A DNA stretch of 64,000 bases from Oscillospiraceae bacterium. Its GTDB lineage: Bacteria > Bacillota > Clostridia > Oscillospirales > CAG-272. Position numbers and translations under genes: made by a program. The notes beneath the pieces are model-generated. The model was not told where the DNA came from and searched no databases. It saw only the letters and a program-made list of their open reading frames with translations. Location of the stretch: positions 35,736 to 99,735 of the forward strand of contig SVQI01000005.1 in the NCBI GenBank assembly GCA_015065455.1, read 5' to 3'. Position 1 is the first letter of the stretch. Every line of letters begins with the position of its first letter. This document shows, in pieces, positions 9,335 through 17,722 of the stretch.

Positions 9335-9415
9335 ATGTATTTAACAGTGGAATTTGCCTCGATAATAAAAATAATCGTATCATTAATTTTCTTATTGTTT
9401 TTCGGAATGAGATAA
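9335..9415 (+). CDS. 26-residue putative membrane peptide
   Basis: An ATG at 9335 follows a CGGAG site at a spacing of about 7. It opens 26 codons starting MYLTVEFASIIKIIVSL, continuing as an uninterrupted hydrophobic stretch and ending at TAA 9413-9415. The composition suggests one transmembrane helix with a short polar N-terminus. It lies between a good promoter and the next gene, so it should be transcribed. I do not recognise a family. It could be chance in AT-rich DNA. Confidence 0.42.
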   Translation: MYLTVEFASIIKIIVSLIFLLFFGMR

Positions 9416-9458
9416 AATATTATACCGAAAAAAATACGTGAAAACGGAGGTGAGTATA

Positions 9459-10415
9459 TTGGCAGACAAAAAGAATAACGTCGGGAAAAATCAGAAAAAA
9501 ACTGCGCCTAAAAAAATGACAAACAAAAATGGCGTACAGAATGGACAGAATAGACAGAATGTTTCAAATAGCCGTCCTTCTTCGGCGAACAAGCAGGGTA
9601 GACCAGTCAACGTCGGCGCAAGAATGAATATAAGAGAACAGACTCCGGCAAAGCGAAGAACTGCCAAGGAAACAAAGAGGATTAATCCTGACTCGCCCGA
9701 AATTAAGAGAACCGCCAAAAGAGCGCAGGGGTACAGAATAAAAAAGAAAAAGAAGAGAATAAGCCCCGTGGTTCTTGCAAACGTAATTCTTTTTTCACTT
9801 GTGTTTATTATTTTTTCATCAATTACGGCAGTGATTTTTTATGCTAATCTTGTTAAGACCGATGCACCTCCTTTTGAAAGATTATCGGTGAAGGTTGGTC
9901 CGTCAAATAAAATTGATAATACTGCTTCTGTCAGAGTAAATCCGGAACAATACTTCAGAGACGGAGTTATGTATATAAATATGACTACTGTCTTTGAGGA
10001 ATTTGATTTTACCATAACGGGAGATACAAAAGAAATCAGATTTATTACCGATATTAAAAGCGGCGAAAACGTTCGTTTTGTCAAAGGGACTCCGTTTGCG
10101 GAAATAAACGGAAATACGGTAAGACTTAAGTATAACGTAATCGAAGAGGACGGGCAGATATACGTTCCCGCTCAATTTTTTGAAGAATACGTCGATGGGA
10201 TTGAACTGTTGCTTGATGAGGAAAAATCTACGCTGAGTGTTATCAGGCAAACAACAAAAGATGTTTCCGGTGTATATCAGGAAAAAGAGATAACTTTTAA
10301 GCTGAAAAACAGTAAAATGACATCATCGTTACTCGAAGATTCACTTACCGAAGAAGAAAAGGCAAAGACTTATTTCGTCGGTATATCTGACGGAGACAAT
10401 GATTTGGAAAATTGA
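9459..10415 (+). CDS. membrane-anchored protein with copper-amine-oxidase-type stalk domain
   Basis: The first 100 or so residues are Lys/Arg/Asn-rich and look disordered. One transmembrane helix follows (VVLANVILFSLVFIIFSS). The extracytoplasmic part resembles the Cu_amine_oxidN1 stalk repeat (FRDGVMYINMTTVFEEF and QIYVPAQFFEEY), usually found on cell-wall-associated proteins. I choose the TTG at 9459 because GGAGGTG (9446-9452) is well spaced for it; an in-frame GTG at 9438 precedes that site. The enzymatic oxidase domain is absent. The next gene, 19 bases on, is a cell-wall peptidase, so a role at the envelope is inferred. Confidence 0.75.
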   Translation: MADKKNNVGKNQKKTAPKKMTNKNGVQNGQNRQNVSNSRPSSANKQGRPVNVGARMNIREQTPAKRRTAKETKRINPDSPEIKRTAKRAQGYRIKKKKKRISPVVLANVILFSLVFIIFSSITAVIFYANLVKTDAPPFERLSVKVGPSNKIDNTASVRVNPEQYFRDGVMYINMTTVFEEFDFTITGDTKEIRFITDIKSGENVRFVKGTPFAEINGNTVRLKYNVIEEDGQIYVPAQFFEEYVDGIELLLDEEKSTLSVIRQTTKDVSGVYQEKEITFKLKNSKMTSSLLEDSLTEEEKAKTYFVGISDGDNDLEN

Positions 10416-10434
10416 TTTATTCAGGTGAAGATAT

Positions 10435-11469
10435 ATGCAAAACAATAATTACAACAGAAACTCAAACAGATATAATACACAAAGAAGTCCGCAATCTTAT
10501 CAAGGACAGCCGAGACGCCGCCCAACTCAGTACAAGAAGAAAAAATATAATAAGTTTGCAAGACTTATGGTTGTTATTATTTGTATGTTGGCAATAGTTG
10601 CTCTGTGCGTTGCTCTTATTGTTGGAATCGTTTCATTAGTTAGAAAATCTGACGGAGACGGCGGATTTAAGCCTACGGTTCAAACTACAGATGACGAGAC
10701 GAAGGGCAGAGAAGAAGATACGTCGACCGAAGAAAAGATTACTACGGATGCTCCGGCCGATACTAAAGAACCCGAGCCCGACGTTATTCCCGAATTCAAA
10801 GCCGACCTTTCGGTTTATGAAATGTATATGAACCCGCAGGGTGAACAAAGAGACGCGTATCTTACTCTTATAAATAAAGATAATCCCCTTTCGGCTGACT
10901 ACGTTCCGCCCGACCTTGTGGCTGTAAAGAGTACGAGAAAAGACGGACGTAACACGCAAAAGCTTCGCGAATATGCGGCAAAAGCTTTAGAAGCACTTAT
11001 GCTCGAGGCTGAGGCTTGCGGTATGATAAGAACTAATACTCCGAGCGGATATCCATTGTCGGTAATGAGCGCATACAGAGATTACGAATATCAGCGCCAT
11101 CTTTTTTACGACGTTTATCTTGTCCAGGAAATGAACAGAGGGCTCAGTCGTGAGGATGCGGAGAAAAAAGTTGCCACTTATTCAAGCAGACCCGGAACGA
11201 GTGAGCATCAGGCGGGACTTTGTGTGGATATGCATACTCTGCCGTCAGCAAATCAATCATTTAAAAACCAGCCCGAAGCTACGTGGCTTGCCGAAAATTG
11301 CTATAAATTCGGATTTATTCTCAGATACCCCGAAGATAAAATGGAAGAAACAGCAGGTATTATGTATGAGCCTTGGCATTTCAGATACGTCGGCAGATAC
11401 CACGCGACCAAGATGCACGAGCTTGATATGTGCCTTGAAGAATACGTTGAGTATTTAAATAATAACTGA
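10435..11469 (+). CDS. VanY-type D-Ala-D-Ala carboxypeptidase, membrane anchored
   Basis: Zinc peptidase of the M15B family that trims peptidoglycan stem peptides. The N-terminus is Asn/Arg/Gln-rich. A transmembrane helix (LMVVIICMLAIVALCVALIV) and an acidic Thr-rich linker follow. The catalytic domain holds SAYRDYEYQ, the zinc motif GTSEHQAGLCVDMH and the C-terminal EPWHFRYVG. All expected zinc ligands and the catalytic Glu are present. The gene follows the stalk-domain gene after 19 bases. There are no vancomycin-resistance genes nearby, so ordinary wall maturation is most likely. Confidence 0.9.
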   Translation: MQNNNYNRNSNRYNTQRSPQSYQGQPRRRPTQYKKKKYNKFARLMVVIICMLAIVALCVALIVGIVSLVRKSDGDGGFKPTVQTTDDETKGREEDTSTEEKITTDAPADTKEPEPDVIPEFKADLSVYEMYMNPQGEQRDAYLTLINKDNPLSADYVPPDLVAVKSTRKDGRNTQKLREYAAKALEALMLEAEACGMIRTNTPSGYPLSVMSAYRDYEYQRHLFYDVYLVQEMNRGLSREDAEKKVATYSSRPGTSEHQAGLCVDMHTLPSANQSFKNQPEATWLAENCYKFGFILRYPEDKMEETAGIMYEPWHFRYVGRYHATKMHELDMCLEEYVEYLNNN

Positions 11470-11496
11470 TTCTATATGACACAAGAGGATTTTACT

Positions 11497-12018
11497 ATGG
11501 ACGCAATTAAATGTTTGCTGGAAAGAAGAAGTATAAGAAGCTTTAAAAAGCAAAAGATAGCCAAAGAGGATCTTGAAACTATTGTAAAAACTGCATATCA
11601 CGCACCAAGTGCTATGAATAGACAAACCTGGCAGTTTACGGTCGTGCAGAATGAAGAAATTATAGAAGAACTTGCAGAATGCCTGAGAGTTGAGCTCAAC
11701 AGAGATAAGGGATATAATTTTTATAAGCCAGATGCTTTGATTCTTTGTTCTAACGACAGAGATAATCCTCATGGAGTTGAAGATTGCGCGGTTGCTATGG
11801 AAAATATAATGCTTTCTTCATATGCTCTCGGAATAGGTTCTGTATGGATAAACCAGTTTAAAGGCGTGTGTGATTCTCCCAAGGTGAGAGAAAAGCTTGA
11901 CAAAATAGGTGTTCCCAAAAATCATTTGGTATGGGGCACTGCCGCTCTCGGATATGCTTCCGATGATGCAAAGAGGAATTTTGAAAAGAATTCAAACGTT
12001 GTTAAATGGGTATTTTAA
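11497..12018 (+). CDS. nitroreductase-family flavoprotein
   Basis: Small FMN-dependent NAD(P)H oxidoreductase. It has the family N-terminal FMN contact RRSIRSF, the PSAMNRQTWQF motif and SSYALGIGSVWINQF. The start at 11497 has AAGAGGA at a spacing of about 7, whereas the ATG at 11476 lies before that site. Its length (about 173 residues) is typical of short members. The substrate is unknown. It lies 27 bases after the VanY gene and before a terminator. Confidence 0.88.
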   Translation: MDAIKCLLERRSIRSFKKQKIAKEDLETIVKTAYHAPSAMNRQTWQFTVVQNEEIIEELAECLRVELNRDKGYNFYKPDALILCSNDRDNPHGVEDCAVAMENIMLSSYALGIGSVWINQFKGVCDSPKVREKLDKIGVPKNHLVWGTAALGYASDDAKRNFEKNSNVVKWVF

Positions 12019-12029
12019 AATAAACAAAA

Positions 12030-12059
12030 AACATCACGGTAAATGTTCGCCGTGATGTT
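12030..12059. terminator. bidirectional intrinsic terminator
   Basis: A perfect 10-bp stem AACATCACGG/CCGTGATGTT with a 10-base loop is flanked by A and T runs. It lies between two convergent genes (nitroreductase and epimerase-like) and should stop both transcripts. Confidence 0.88.
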
Positions 12060-12065
12060 TTTGTT

Positions 12066-12917
12066 TTATATTATATTTTTCTTTAAATATTCAACCGCAT
12101 CCCCGATGTTTTGGATAGGGTCGAGTCCTGCTTCGCGTTCAACCGTAAGAAATCCCTTGTAACCGATTTCTTCAAGCGTTTTCAGATATAAAGGAAAATT
12201 AACTGCTCCCTCTCCGAGCGGTCTTTCTTCGAAGAATTTCATTTTCTTAACTTCGTCAGGGATAGGATGTACAACTCTGTATATGAATTCGGGATTTCCG
12301 CGTGTTAACATAACGCCGTCTTTTGCATGAGTATGAACGATGTGTTTTGCAAGATTTCTTGCCGCTTCTGATGCATCTTCACCAACTACCATACAGAGAT
12401 TTGCGGGGTCAAAGTTTATTCCAACGCCTCCTTTACCCAATGATTCAATAAAACGGCAAAGTGTCTGTGATTTTTCGGGACCTGTTTCAATGGCAAAGTA
12501 TGAGTCGTTTTGACGAGCGTATTCGGAAAGCTCGGCGCACGCTTCCTGCATTATTTTATATCTTTCGTGGTTAGGGTCTTCCGGTACTACTCCTATATGT
12601 GTAGTTACAATATTTGTTCCAAGGTCATTTGCAAGATCAAGTATTTTCTTTAGCTTGGCTATAAGAACGGGATTCCTTTCTCTGTCGCCAAATCCCATAC
12701 CCATATCTCCGCAAAGCGCGGAGAATATAAGACCTGCATCGGCAACCTCTTTTTTCAGAGCCTTTCTTGCTGAAAGGTCCATATTTTCGGGGGCGTTAAT
12801 ACCCTTGGTCGCAAACATTTGAATACCGTCAACCTTAAGTCTTGCCGCAAGATCGATTGCAGTATGTCTGTCGGTTTTAAAGCCGTCTATAATTACTCCT
12901 ATTGGGAATTTATACAT
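12066..12917 (-). CDS. sugar phosphate isomerase/epimerase-like TIM barrel
   Basis: Member of the xylose-isomerase-like TIM-barrel superfamily. Supporting stretches are TTHIGVVPEDPNHERY, AIETGPEKSQTL, NFDPANLCMVVGED, HTHAKDGV and the C-terminal LTVEREAGLDP, which hold the usual metal-binding Glu, Asp and His residues. The ATG at 12917 has AAAGGA about 10 bases upstream; the TTG at 12923 is too close to it. The gene lies downstream of purH behind a hairpin, so some readthrough from the pur operon is possible. The substrate cannot be deduced. Confidence 0.82.
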   Translation of the reverse strand: MYKFPIGVIIDGFKTDRHTAIDLAARLKVDGIQMFATKGINAPENMDLSARKALKKEVADAGLIFSALCGDMGMGFGDRERNPVLIAKLKKILDLANDLGTNIVTTHIGVVPEDPNHERYKIMQEACAELSEYARQNDSYFAIETGPEKSQTLCRFIESLGKGGVGINFDPANLCMVVGEDASEAARNLAKHIVHTHAKDGVMLTRGNPEFIYRVVHPIPDEVKKMKFFEERPLGEGAVNFPLYLKTLEEIGYKGFLTVEREAGLDPIQNIGDAVEYLKKNII

Positions 12918-12948
12918 AATCAAAAAATCCTTTCAATTAAAAGAAATA

Positions 12949-12970
12949 GGCTGTTACATAAGTAACAGCC
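12949..12970 (-). terminator. hairpin between purH and the TIM-barrel gene
   Basis: Perfect 9-bp stem GGCTGTTAC/GTAACAGCC with a 4-base loop, followed on the minus strand by a modest T-rich tract. Probably a partial terminator of the purine operon. Confidence 0.7.
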
Positions 12971-12979
12971 CAAATTTTT

Positions 12980-14530
12980 TTAATGCTTAAAGTGTCTCTT
13001 ACCCGTGAATACCATAGCGATACCGTACTTGTTACAAGCATCAATGGATTCCTGGTCGCGTATACTTCCGCCGGGCTGGATAATTGCAGAAATACCTGCC
13101 TTGTGAGCGGCTTCAACACAGTCAGCGAAGGGGAAGAATGCATCACTTGCCATAACGCTGCCCTTTACCTTTTCGCCGCCGTACTTGATAGCAAGCTCAA
13201 GAGCAGTAATTCTGTTTGTCTGGCCGGGGCCGATACCAACGGTAGCGCCGTCTTTTGCAAGAGCGATGCCGTTTGACTTTGTATGTTTAACAACCTTCAT
13301 TGCAAACTTCATATCGCGAAGCTGTTCTTCTGTGGGAGCCTTTTCAGTAACAACCTTTACGTCTTCATCGTCGTACATTTCGGTGTTAAGCTCCTGAACA
13401 AGAAGTCCGCCTGCAACCTTCTTCATATCAAACATTTCTTTTCTGTTGGGAGTTGCAATTTCGGGCAAACGGAGAACACGGAGGTTCTTCTTTGCGCAGA
13501 GTATCTGGAGAGCTTCTGCATCGTAATCGGGAGCGATAATGATTTCAAGGAAGAGCTTTGCAAGTTCCTGAGCAGTCTTTGAGTCAACCTTGCGGTTAAA
13601 TGCAACGATGCCGCCGAAGATGGAAACGGGATCAGCTTCATAAGCTCTTGTATATGCTTCAAGTACTGTTTCTCCAATGCCTACGCCGCAGGGATTTGCA
13701 TGCTTCAATGCAACACAGCAGATGTCGTCGCCAAATTCTTTTATAGTATCAAGCGCGCCGTTTGCGTCGTTTATATTATTATATGATAATTCTTTTCCGT
13801 TAAGCTGTTCTGCTGCAGCCAAAGTTCCTTCAAATCCCTTACCAACCTCGCGGTAGAACGCTGCTGCTTGGTGGGGGTTTTCACCGTAACGCATTTCACT
13901 TACTTTTTCATATGTGAGAGAAAGCTTTTCGGGGAACATAGGCATACCGCTTTCTTTTCTGAGATAGCCGGAAATAAGAGTATCGTAAGCTGCAGTGTGT
14001 TCAAATACTTTATAGGAAAGCTTAAGCTTTGTATCCTTGGATACTTCACCGTTTGCTTCAAGTTCACCTGTAACAGTGTCGTAGTCTACGGGGTCAACAA
14101 TAACTGCAACGTCCTGCCAGTTCTTAGCTGCCGCACGGAGCATTGTAGGACCGCCGATGTCGATGTTTTCAATAGCATCTTCGCGTGTTACGTTGTCTTT
14201 GAGTATTGTTTCTTTAAAGGGATAAAGGTTTATTGCAACGATGTCAATGGGTGTAACGCCAAGTTCTTCAATCTGTTTCATATGTTCGGGGTTTTCTCTC
14301 ATAGCGAGAATGCCTGCATGAATCATCGGGTGGAGTGTCTTTACACGTCCGTCAAGACATTCGGGGAAGTTTGTTACGTCTGAAACGTTTGTTACAGCAA
14401 CTCCGTTGTCTGTCAATGTTTTTGCCGTACCGCCGGTAGAAAGAATTTCATAACCGAGCTTTTCGAGGCGTTTTGCAAATTCAACGACGCCGGTCTTGTC
14501 CGACAGGCTGATTATAGCGCGTTTTTTCAT
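12980..14530 (-). CDS. purH: bifunctional AICAR formyltransferase/IMP cyclohydrolase
   Basis: Catalyses the last two steps to IMP, using 10-formyl-THF. The 516-residue protein has the N-terminal MGS-like cyclohydrolase domain ([10 protein letters not shown]-type start, [25 protein letters not shown]) and the C-terminal transformylase domain ([35 protein letters not shown] at the end). Length and both domains are complete. Fourth gene of purE-purF-purN-purH. Confidence 0.97.
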   Translation of the reverse strand: MKKRAIISLSDKTGVVEFAKRLEKLGYEILSTGGTAKTLTDNGVAVTNVSDVTNFPECLDGRVKTLHPMIHAGILAMRENPEHMKQIEELGVTPIDIVAINLYPFKETILKDNVTREDAIENIDIGGPTMLRAAAKNWQDVAVIVDPVDYDTVTGELEANGEVSKDTKLKLSYKVFEHTAAYDTLISGYLRKESGMPMFPEKLSLTYEKVSEMRYGENPHQAAAFYREVGKGFEGTLAAAEQLNGKELSYNNINDANGALDTIKEFGDDICCVALKHANPCGVGIGETVLEAYTRAYEADPVSIFGGIVAFNRKVDSKTAQELAKLFLEIIIAPDYDAEALQILCAKKNLRVLRLPEIATPNRKEMFDMKKVAGGLLVQELNTEMYDDEDVKVVTEKAPTEEQLRDMKFAMKVVKHTKSNGIALAKDGATVGIGPGQTNRITALELAIKYGGEKVKGSVMASDAFFPFADCVEAAHKAGISAIIQPGGSIRDQESIDACNKYGIAMVFTGKRHFKH

Positions 14531-14562
14531 TTTTATTTCACCTTTCTTTTATAGGTCTATTT

Positions 14563-15186
14563 TTATTTTATTTTTACAATATCATTTTCAACGATAAGTC
14601 TTTCGTTGCAAAGTAAGTCAAGGGCAAGGGGGAGAATTTCCCATTCCGCTTCCTGCATAACTCTTTTTTGAAGCTGTTCTGGGGTGTCGCCCTGAAGTAT
14701 ATTGACGGCTTTTTGGAGAATTATAGGACCGCCGTCAGCTATTTCGTTTACAAAGTGAACGGTAGCTCCGGTAACCTTTACTCCTTTTTCGAGAGCAGCC
14801 TTGTGAACTCTGAGTCCATAGAATCCTTCACCGCAAAAGCTTGGAATAAGAGCTGGATGAACGTTCAGAATCTTGTTTCTGTATTTTTCAATAATATTTC
14901 CGCTAAGAATGTGCATAAAACCTGCAAGAACAATAATATCTATCTTGTATTCCTCAAGCTTTTGCATAATAGCGTCGGAAAAAGCTTCTCTGTTATCGCA
15001 CTTTTCTATAACACAAGTGTCTATGTTATGTTTTTTTGCTCTTTCTAAAGCAAATGCATTGGGGTTGCTTGAAAGAACGAGGGCAATATTTCCGTTTACA
15101 ATTCTTCTGTTATTAAATGCATCAATTATTGCTTGTAGGTTTGTTCCGCCGCCGGATACGAGAACGGCAATATTTTTTGTAGTCAT
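14563..15186 (-). CDS. purN: phosphoribosylglycinamide formyltransferase
   Basis: Transfers the formyl group of 10-formyl-THF to GAR. The motifs IAVLVSGGGTNLQAI, the catalytic NVHPALIPSF and GATVHFVNEIADGGPII (with the catalytic Asp) are present. I use the ATG at 15186, one base after the purF stop, because the longer in-frame N-terminus overlaps purF and does not resemble the family. About 207 residues, normal for PurN. Confidence 0.96.
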   Translation of the reverse strand: MTTKNIAVLVSGGGTNLQAIIDAFNNRRIVNGNIALVLSSNPNAFALERAKKHNIDTCVIEKCDNREAFSDAIMQKLEEYKIDIIVLAGFMHILSGNIIEKYRNKILNVHPALIPSFCGEGFYGLRVHKAALEKGVKVTGATVHFVNEIADGGPIILQKAVNILQGDTPEQLQKRVMQEAEWEILPLALDLLCNERLIVENDIVKIK

Positions 15187-15187
15187 A

Positions 15188-16579
15188 TCAGTTTTCCCCC
15201 GGAACGTGTACAGGATAATTGCCTGTAAAGCAAGCATCACAGAATTCAAGTGATGTATCTTTTGTTATTTCTTTCAAGTCCTCAACTGCAAGATATGCAA
15301 GAGAATCTGCGCCAATTTCCTGTCTGATTTCTTCGAGAGTCAAGCGGCAGGCAATAAGCTTATCTCTTGAGTCAATATCTGTGCCGAAATAACAAGGATT
15401 AAGGAAGGGCGGGGAAGAAATACGAAGATGCACTTCGGTAGCTCCCGCATGGCGTACAAGCTCAATAAGATGTGCACAGGTTGTTCCTCTTACTATTGAG
15501 TCGTCAACAATTACGACTCTCTTGCCTTTGAGAACAGCAGGCATAGGATTGAGTTTAAGTCTTACAAGATTTTCTCTTTCACCTTGCTGAGTCTGAATAA
15601 ACGTTCTTCCGATGTATCGGTTTTTGTTTAAGCCTACGCTGTAAGGAATACCCGATTCTCTTGCATAACCAAGGGCAGCGTCAAGTCCGCTGTCGGGAAC
15701 TCCGATTACAATGTCGGCAATATCTTTGTTGTTGTCGCGTCTTGCAAGGCATCTTCCTGCTTCCTGTCTTGCAAAATGAACGCTCTGACCGTCGATTACC
15801 GAGTCGGGACGGGCAAAATAAATGTGTTCAAATATGCAGGATGATGTTTTCTGTCCGCATTTTTCAATAAACGATTCAACACCGTCTTTTGTAACTGCAA
15901 CAACTTCCCCGGGTTGAATATCTCTTATAAATTTACCGCCGATAGCGTCGATGGCACACGATTCTGATGCAAAAATAACAGATTCACCGAGAGAGCCCAT
16001 ACAGAGAGGTCTGAATCCCTTGGGGTCTCTTACTGCAATAAGTTTATTGGGAGTCATAATAACGAGAGAGTATGCTCCGGAAACTCTGTCCATAATATTA
16101 AGAACAGCCTGTTCGGTAGAAACTGTTTTAAGTCTTTCTCTTGATATCATATAAGCAAATATTTCAGCGTCCGAGCTTGTATGGAACATAGCGCCCGAAT
16201 CTTCAAGACTTGCTCTCAGTTTGTTAGCGTCTACAAGCGAGCCGTTATAGGAAACTGCAATCTGTCCTTTTGTGTATTTTGAAACGTAGGGGAGATTGTT
16301 TTCTCTGCCCTTGTTTTCGGATGAAGCGTAACGTACATGACCTATGGCTATATTTCCCTTGAGGTAGTTCAAAACCATTTCGTTAAATACTTCATTGAGA
16401 AGCCCTTCGTCGTTGTGGCTGTAAATCATACCGTTGTTGTTTACTGCGATACCGCAGCTCTGCTGACCTCTGTGCTGGAGCGCATAGAGCCCAGAATACG
16501 TAGCGTGAGTTACGTTAATTTTTTTTGCAGGGTCAAAAATACCGAATACTCCACACTCTTCATGAATATTTCCAAACAT
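15188..16579 (-). CDS. purF: amidophosphoribosyltransferase
   Basis: First committed enzyme of purine synthesis. The sequence starts MFGNIHEECGVFGIF, so eight residues are probably removed to expose the catalytic Cys9. The PRPP-binding motif is VVIVDDSIVRGTT. Cysteines in CIFEH, NPCYFGTD and FCDACF match the positions that hold the 4Fe-4S cluster in Bacillus-type PurF, which makes the enzyme oxygen-sensitive. 463 residues, complete. The start follows purE by 33 bases. Confidence 0.97.
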   Translation of the reverse strand: MFGNIHEECGVFGIFDPAKKINVTHATYSGLYALQHRGQQSCGIAVNNNGMIYSHNDEGLLNEVFNEMVLNYLKGNIAIGHVRYASSENKGRENNLPYVSKYTKGQIAVSYNGSLVDANKLRASLEDSGAMFHTSSDAEIFAYMISRERLKTVSTEQAVLNIMDRVSGAYSLVIMTPNKLIAVRDPKGFRPLCMGSLGESVIFASESCAIDAIGGKFIRDIQPGEVVAVTKDGVESFIEKCGQKTSSCIFEHIYFARPDSVIDGQSVHFARQEAGRCLARRDNNKDIADIVIGVPDSGLDAALGYARESGIPYSVGLNKNRYIGRTFIQTQQGERENLVRLKLNPMPAVLKGKRVVIVDDSIVRGTTCAHLIELVRHAGATEVHLRISSPPFLNPCYFGTDIDSRDKLIACRLTLEEIRQEIGADSLAYLAVEDLKEITKDTSLEFCDACFTGNYPVHVPGEN

Positions 16580-16612
16580 ATAGTTTTTCCTCTCATAAGT
16601 TAAACAAAAAGT

Positions 16613-17110
16613 TTAAATATTTTTTATTTCTTCCTGGAGCTTTGCGTCTTTTGCCTTAACTCCTTCTGCCATTTTAATTTTTTCTTCTTCAAGTTTCTTT
16701 GCAAGTCCTTCATCGGAAAGCGCAATAATCTGTGCAGCAAGTATTGCCGCATTTGCGCAACCGTCAATCGCAACAGCCGCAACGGGTACACCGGGGGGCA
16801 TCATAATTGTGGAAAGGAGTGCATCCATACCGTCAAGTGCATCGCTTTTTATCGGAATGCCGATAACGGGAAGGGTTGTGTATGCAGCAAGAACGCCGCC
16901 GAGATGAGCTGCCTTACCTGCCGCGCTGATAATAACTCCGAAGCCGTTGCTTTTTGCATTTTTAGCAAATGCCGCCGCCTCATCGGGAGTTCTGTGGGCT
17001 GAATAAACGTGTGTTTCAAAGGGGATACCAAAGTACTTAAGTTTTTCAAGGCAATTCTTTACCTTGGGGAAATCGCTGTCGCTTCCCATAATAACAGCTG
17101 CTTTTAACAT
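16613..17110 (-). CDS. purE: N5-carboxyaminoimidazole ribonucleotide mutase
   Basis: Class I PurE, about 165 residues. The motifs are VIMGSDSDFP, HVYSAHRTPDEA and the loop GKAAHLGGVLAAYTTLPVIG. I choose the ATG at 17110, which follows AGGAGG (spacing 7); the in-frame codon at 17158 lies inside the upstream terminator hairpin. First structural gene of the operon, behind a leader ORF and attenuator-like terminator. purK, purC, purD, purL and purM are not in the window. Confidence 0.96.
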   Translation of the reverse strand: MLKAAVIMGSDSDFPKVKNCLEKLKYFGIPFETHVYSAHRTPDEAAAFAKNAKSNGFGVIISAAGKAAHLGGVLAAYTTLPVIGIPIKSDALDGMDALLSTIMMPPGVPVAAVAIDGCANAAILAAQIIALSDEGLAKKLEEEKIKMAEGVKAKDAKLQEEIKNI

Positions 17111-17142
17111 TACAAGTCCTCCTAGATTTACAATGATAGAAA

Positions 17143-17177
17143 AACGCAAAAAGGACATTCGGCTATGAATGTCCTTA
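17143..17177 (-). terminator. attenuator-like terminator upstream of purE
   Basis: On the minus strand a perfect 10-bp stem AAGGACATTC/GAATGTCCTT with a 6-base loop is followed by a T-rich tract. The stem foot includes the two A bases of the leader ORF stop codon, so a ribosome at the stop would cover the 5' arm and prevent the hairpin. This layout predicts translation-dependent readthrough into purE. Confidence 0.82.
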
Positions 17178-17294
17178 GGTTATTGCGTAAAAATTACACT
17201 TTTGGCGTGTGGTTTTTGAGAAAAGTCTGCAACACGGCTGTGTGTTACACTGTGATGAATGAACCGTTTTGTGTTTTTTTGCAAATACAGTCAT
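17175..17294 (-). CDS. 39-residue leader peptide upstream of purE
   Basis: An ATG at 17294 is preceded by GGAGG at a spacing of 9 and opens 39 codons, ending in TAA at 17175-17177, directly at the foot of the terminator. The product begins MTVFAKKHKTVHSSQC and continues with a CC pair and a fourth Cys near the end. It contains four Cys, three Gln, six Thr and several basic residues. It lies between a consensus promoter and an intrinsic terminator. I recognise no family. The position is that of an attenuator leader peptide, but no simple run of one regulatory codon is present. Confidence 0.68.
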   Translation of the reverse strand: MTVFAKKHKTVHSSQCNTQPCCRLFSKTTRQKCNFYAIT

Positions 17295-17330
17295 AAATCC
17301 TTTCCTCCGTAAATCACAAAATACATCAAT

Positions 17331-17359
17331 ATTATACATAATATATTTCTTCTTGTCAA
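17331..17359 (-). promoter_or_regulatory. sigma-A promoter of the leader ORF and purEFNH
   Basis: Minus-strand TTGACA (17354-17359), 17-bp spacer, TATAAT (17331-17336), both perfect. Transcription should start near 17324, about 30 bases before the leader ORF. No purine riboswitch core was seen between here and purE. Confidence 0.88.
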
Positions 17360-17444
17360 TGAAAAAATTACATTTTAGGATGAAAAAGTTACAATTTTTT
17401 TAATAGACCTGAAGGGAAGAATAAAAGGAATTTTTTGTAACCAC

Positions 17445-17472
17445 TTTACAAAATTTGAAATATGTGTATAAT
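17445..17472 (+). promoter_or_regulatory. sigma-A promoter of the Cys T-box operon
   Basis: TTTACA (17445-17450), 16-bp spacer, TATAAT (17467-17472). It directly precedes the T-box leader. Confidence 0.78.
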
Positions 17473-17478
17473 GATATA

Positions 17479-17702
17479 AGAAGAATAATGCGATGATCGG
17501 GAAAATGCCGTCATACGAGTGTTTGTAACCAGAGAGTGTATCGTGTTTGGTGGAAGATGCATACAAATGCAGACGGAAGTGCGCCCGTGAGCAGGTGTTA
17601 ATCGCACCCGTTTTGTCAGCGATACTTGACACGCAAGTTATAAACCGAAGTGGAACCGCGGATGTTTCGCCGCCTTTGAGTAATTCAAAGGTGTTTTTTT
17701 GT
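17479..17702 (+). promoter_or_regulatory. T-box riboswitch, cysteine specifier
   Basis: The leader has the AGAGAG element (17531-17536), a Stem I closed by CCGTC (17508-17512) with GACGG (17572-17576), and an upper helix TTTGTA with TACAAA. The 3' side of the loop between them reads TGC (17568-17570) followed by A: a cysteine codon. The T-box TGGAACCGCGG is at 17651-17661. An antiterminator (CGAAG with CTTTG, GCGG with CCGC) competes with the terminator stem CCTTTGA/TCAAAGG (17673-17691) followed by T7. Uncharged tRNA-Cys is predicted to switch on cysE-cysS. Confidence 0.93.
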
Positions 17703-17722
17703 TTTTAGGGAGACTATGTGTT

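Noticed and set aside
10435-11469. Vancomycin resistance cassette
   Set aside because: Only a VanY-type domain is present; no vanH, vanA, vanX, vanR or vanS is nearby, so a normal wall peptidase is more likely.
17111-17330. Purine riboswitch upstream of purE
   Set aside because: No conserved purine-riboswitch core or loop sequences could be found; the region is explained by a leader ORF and terminator.
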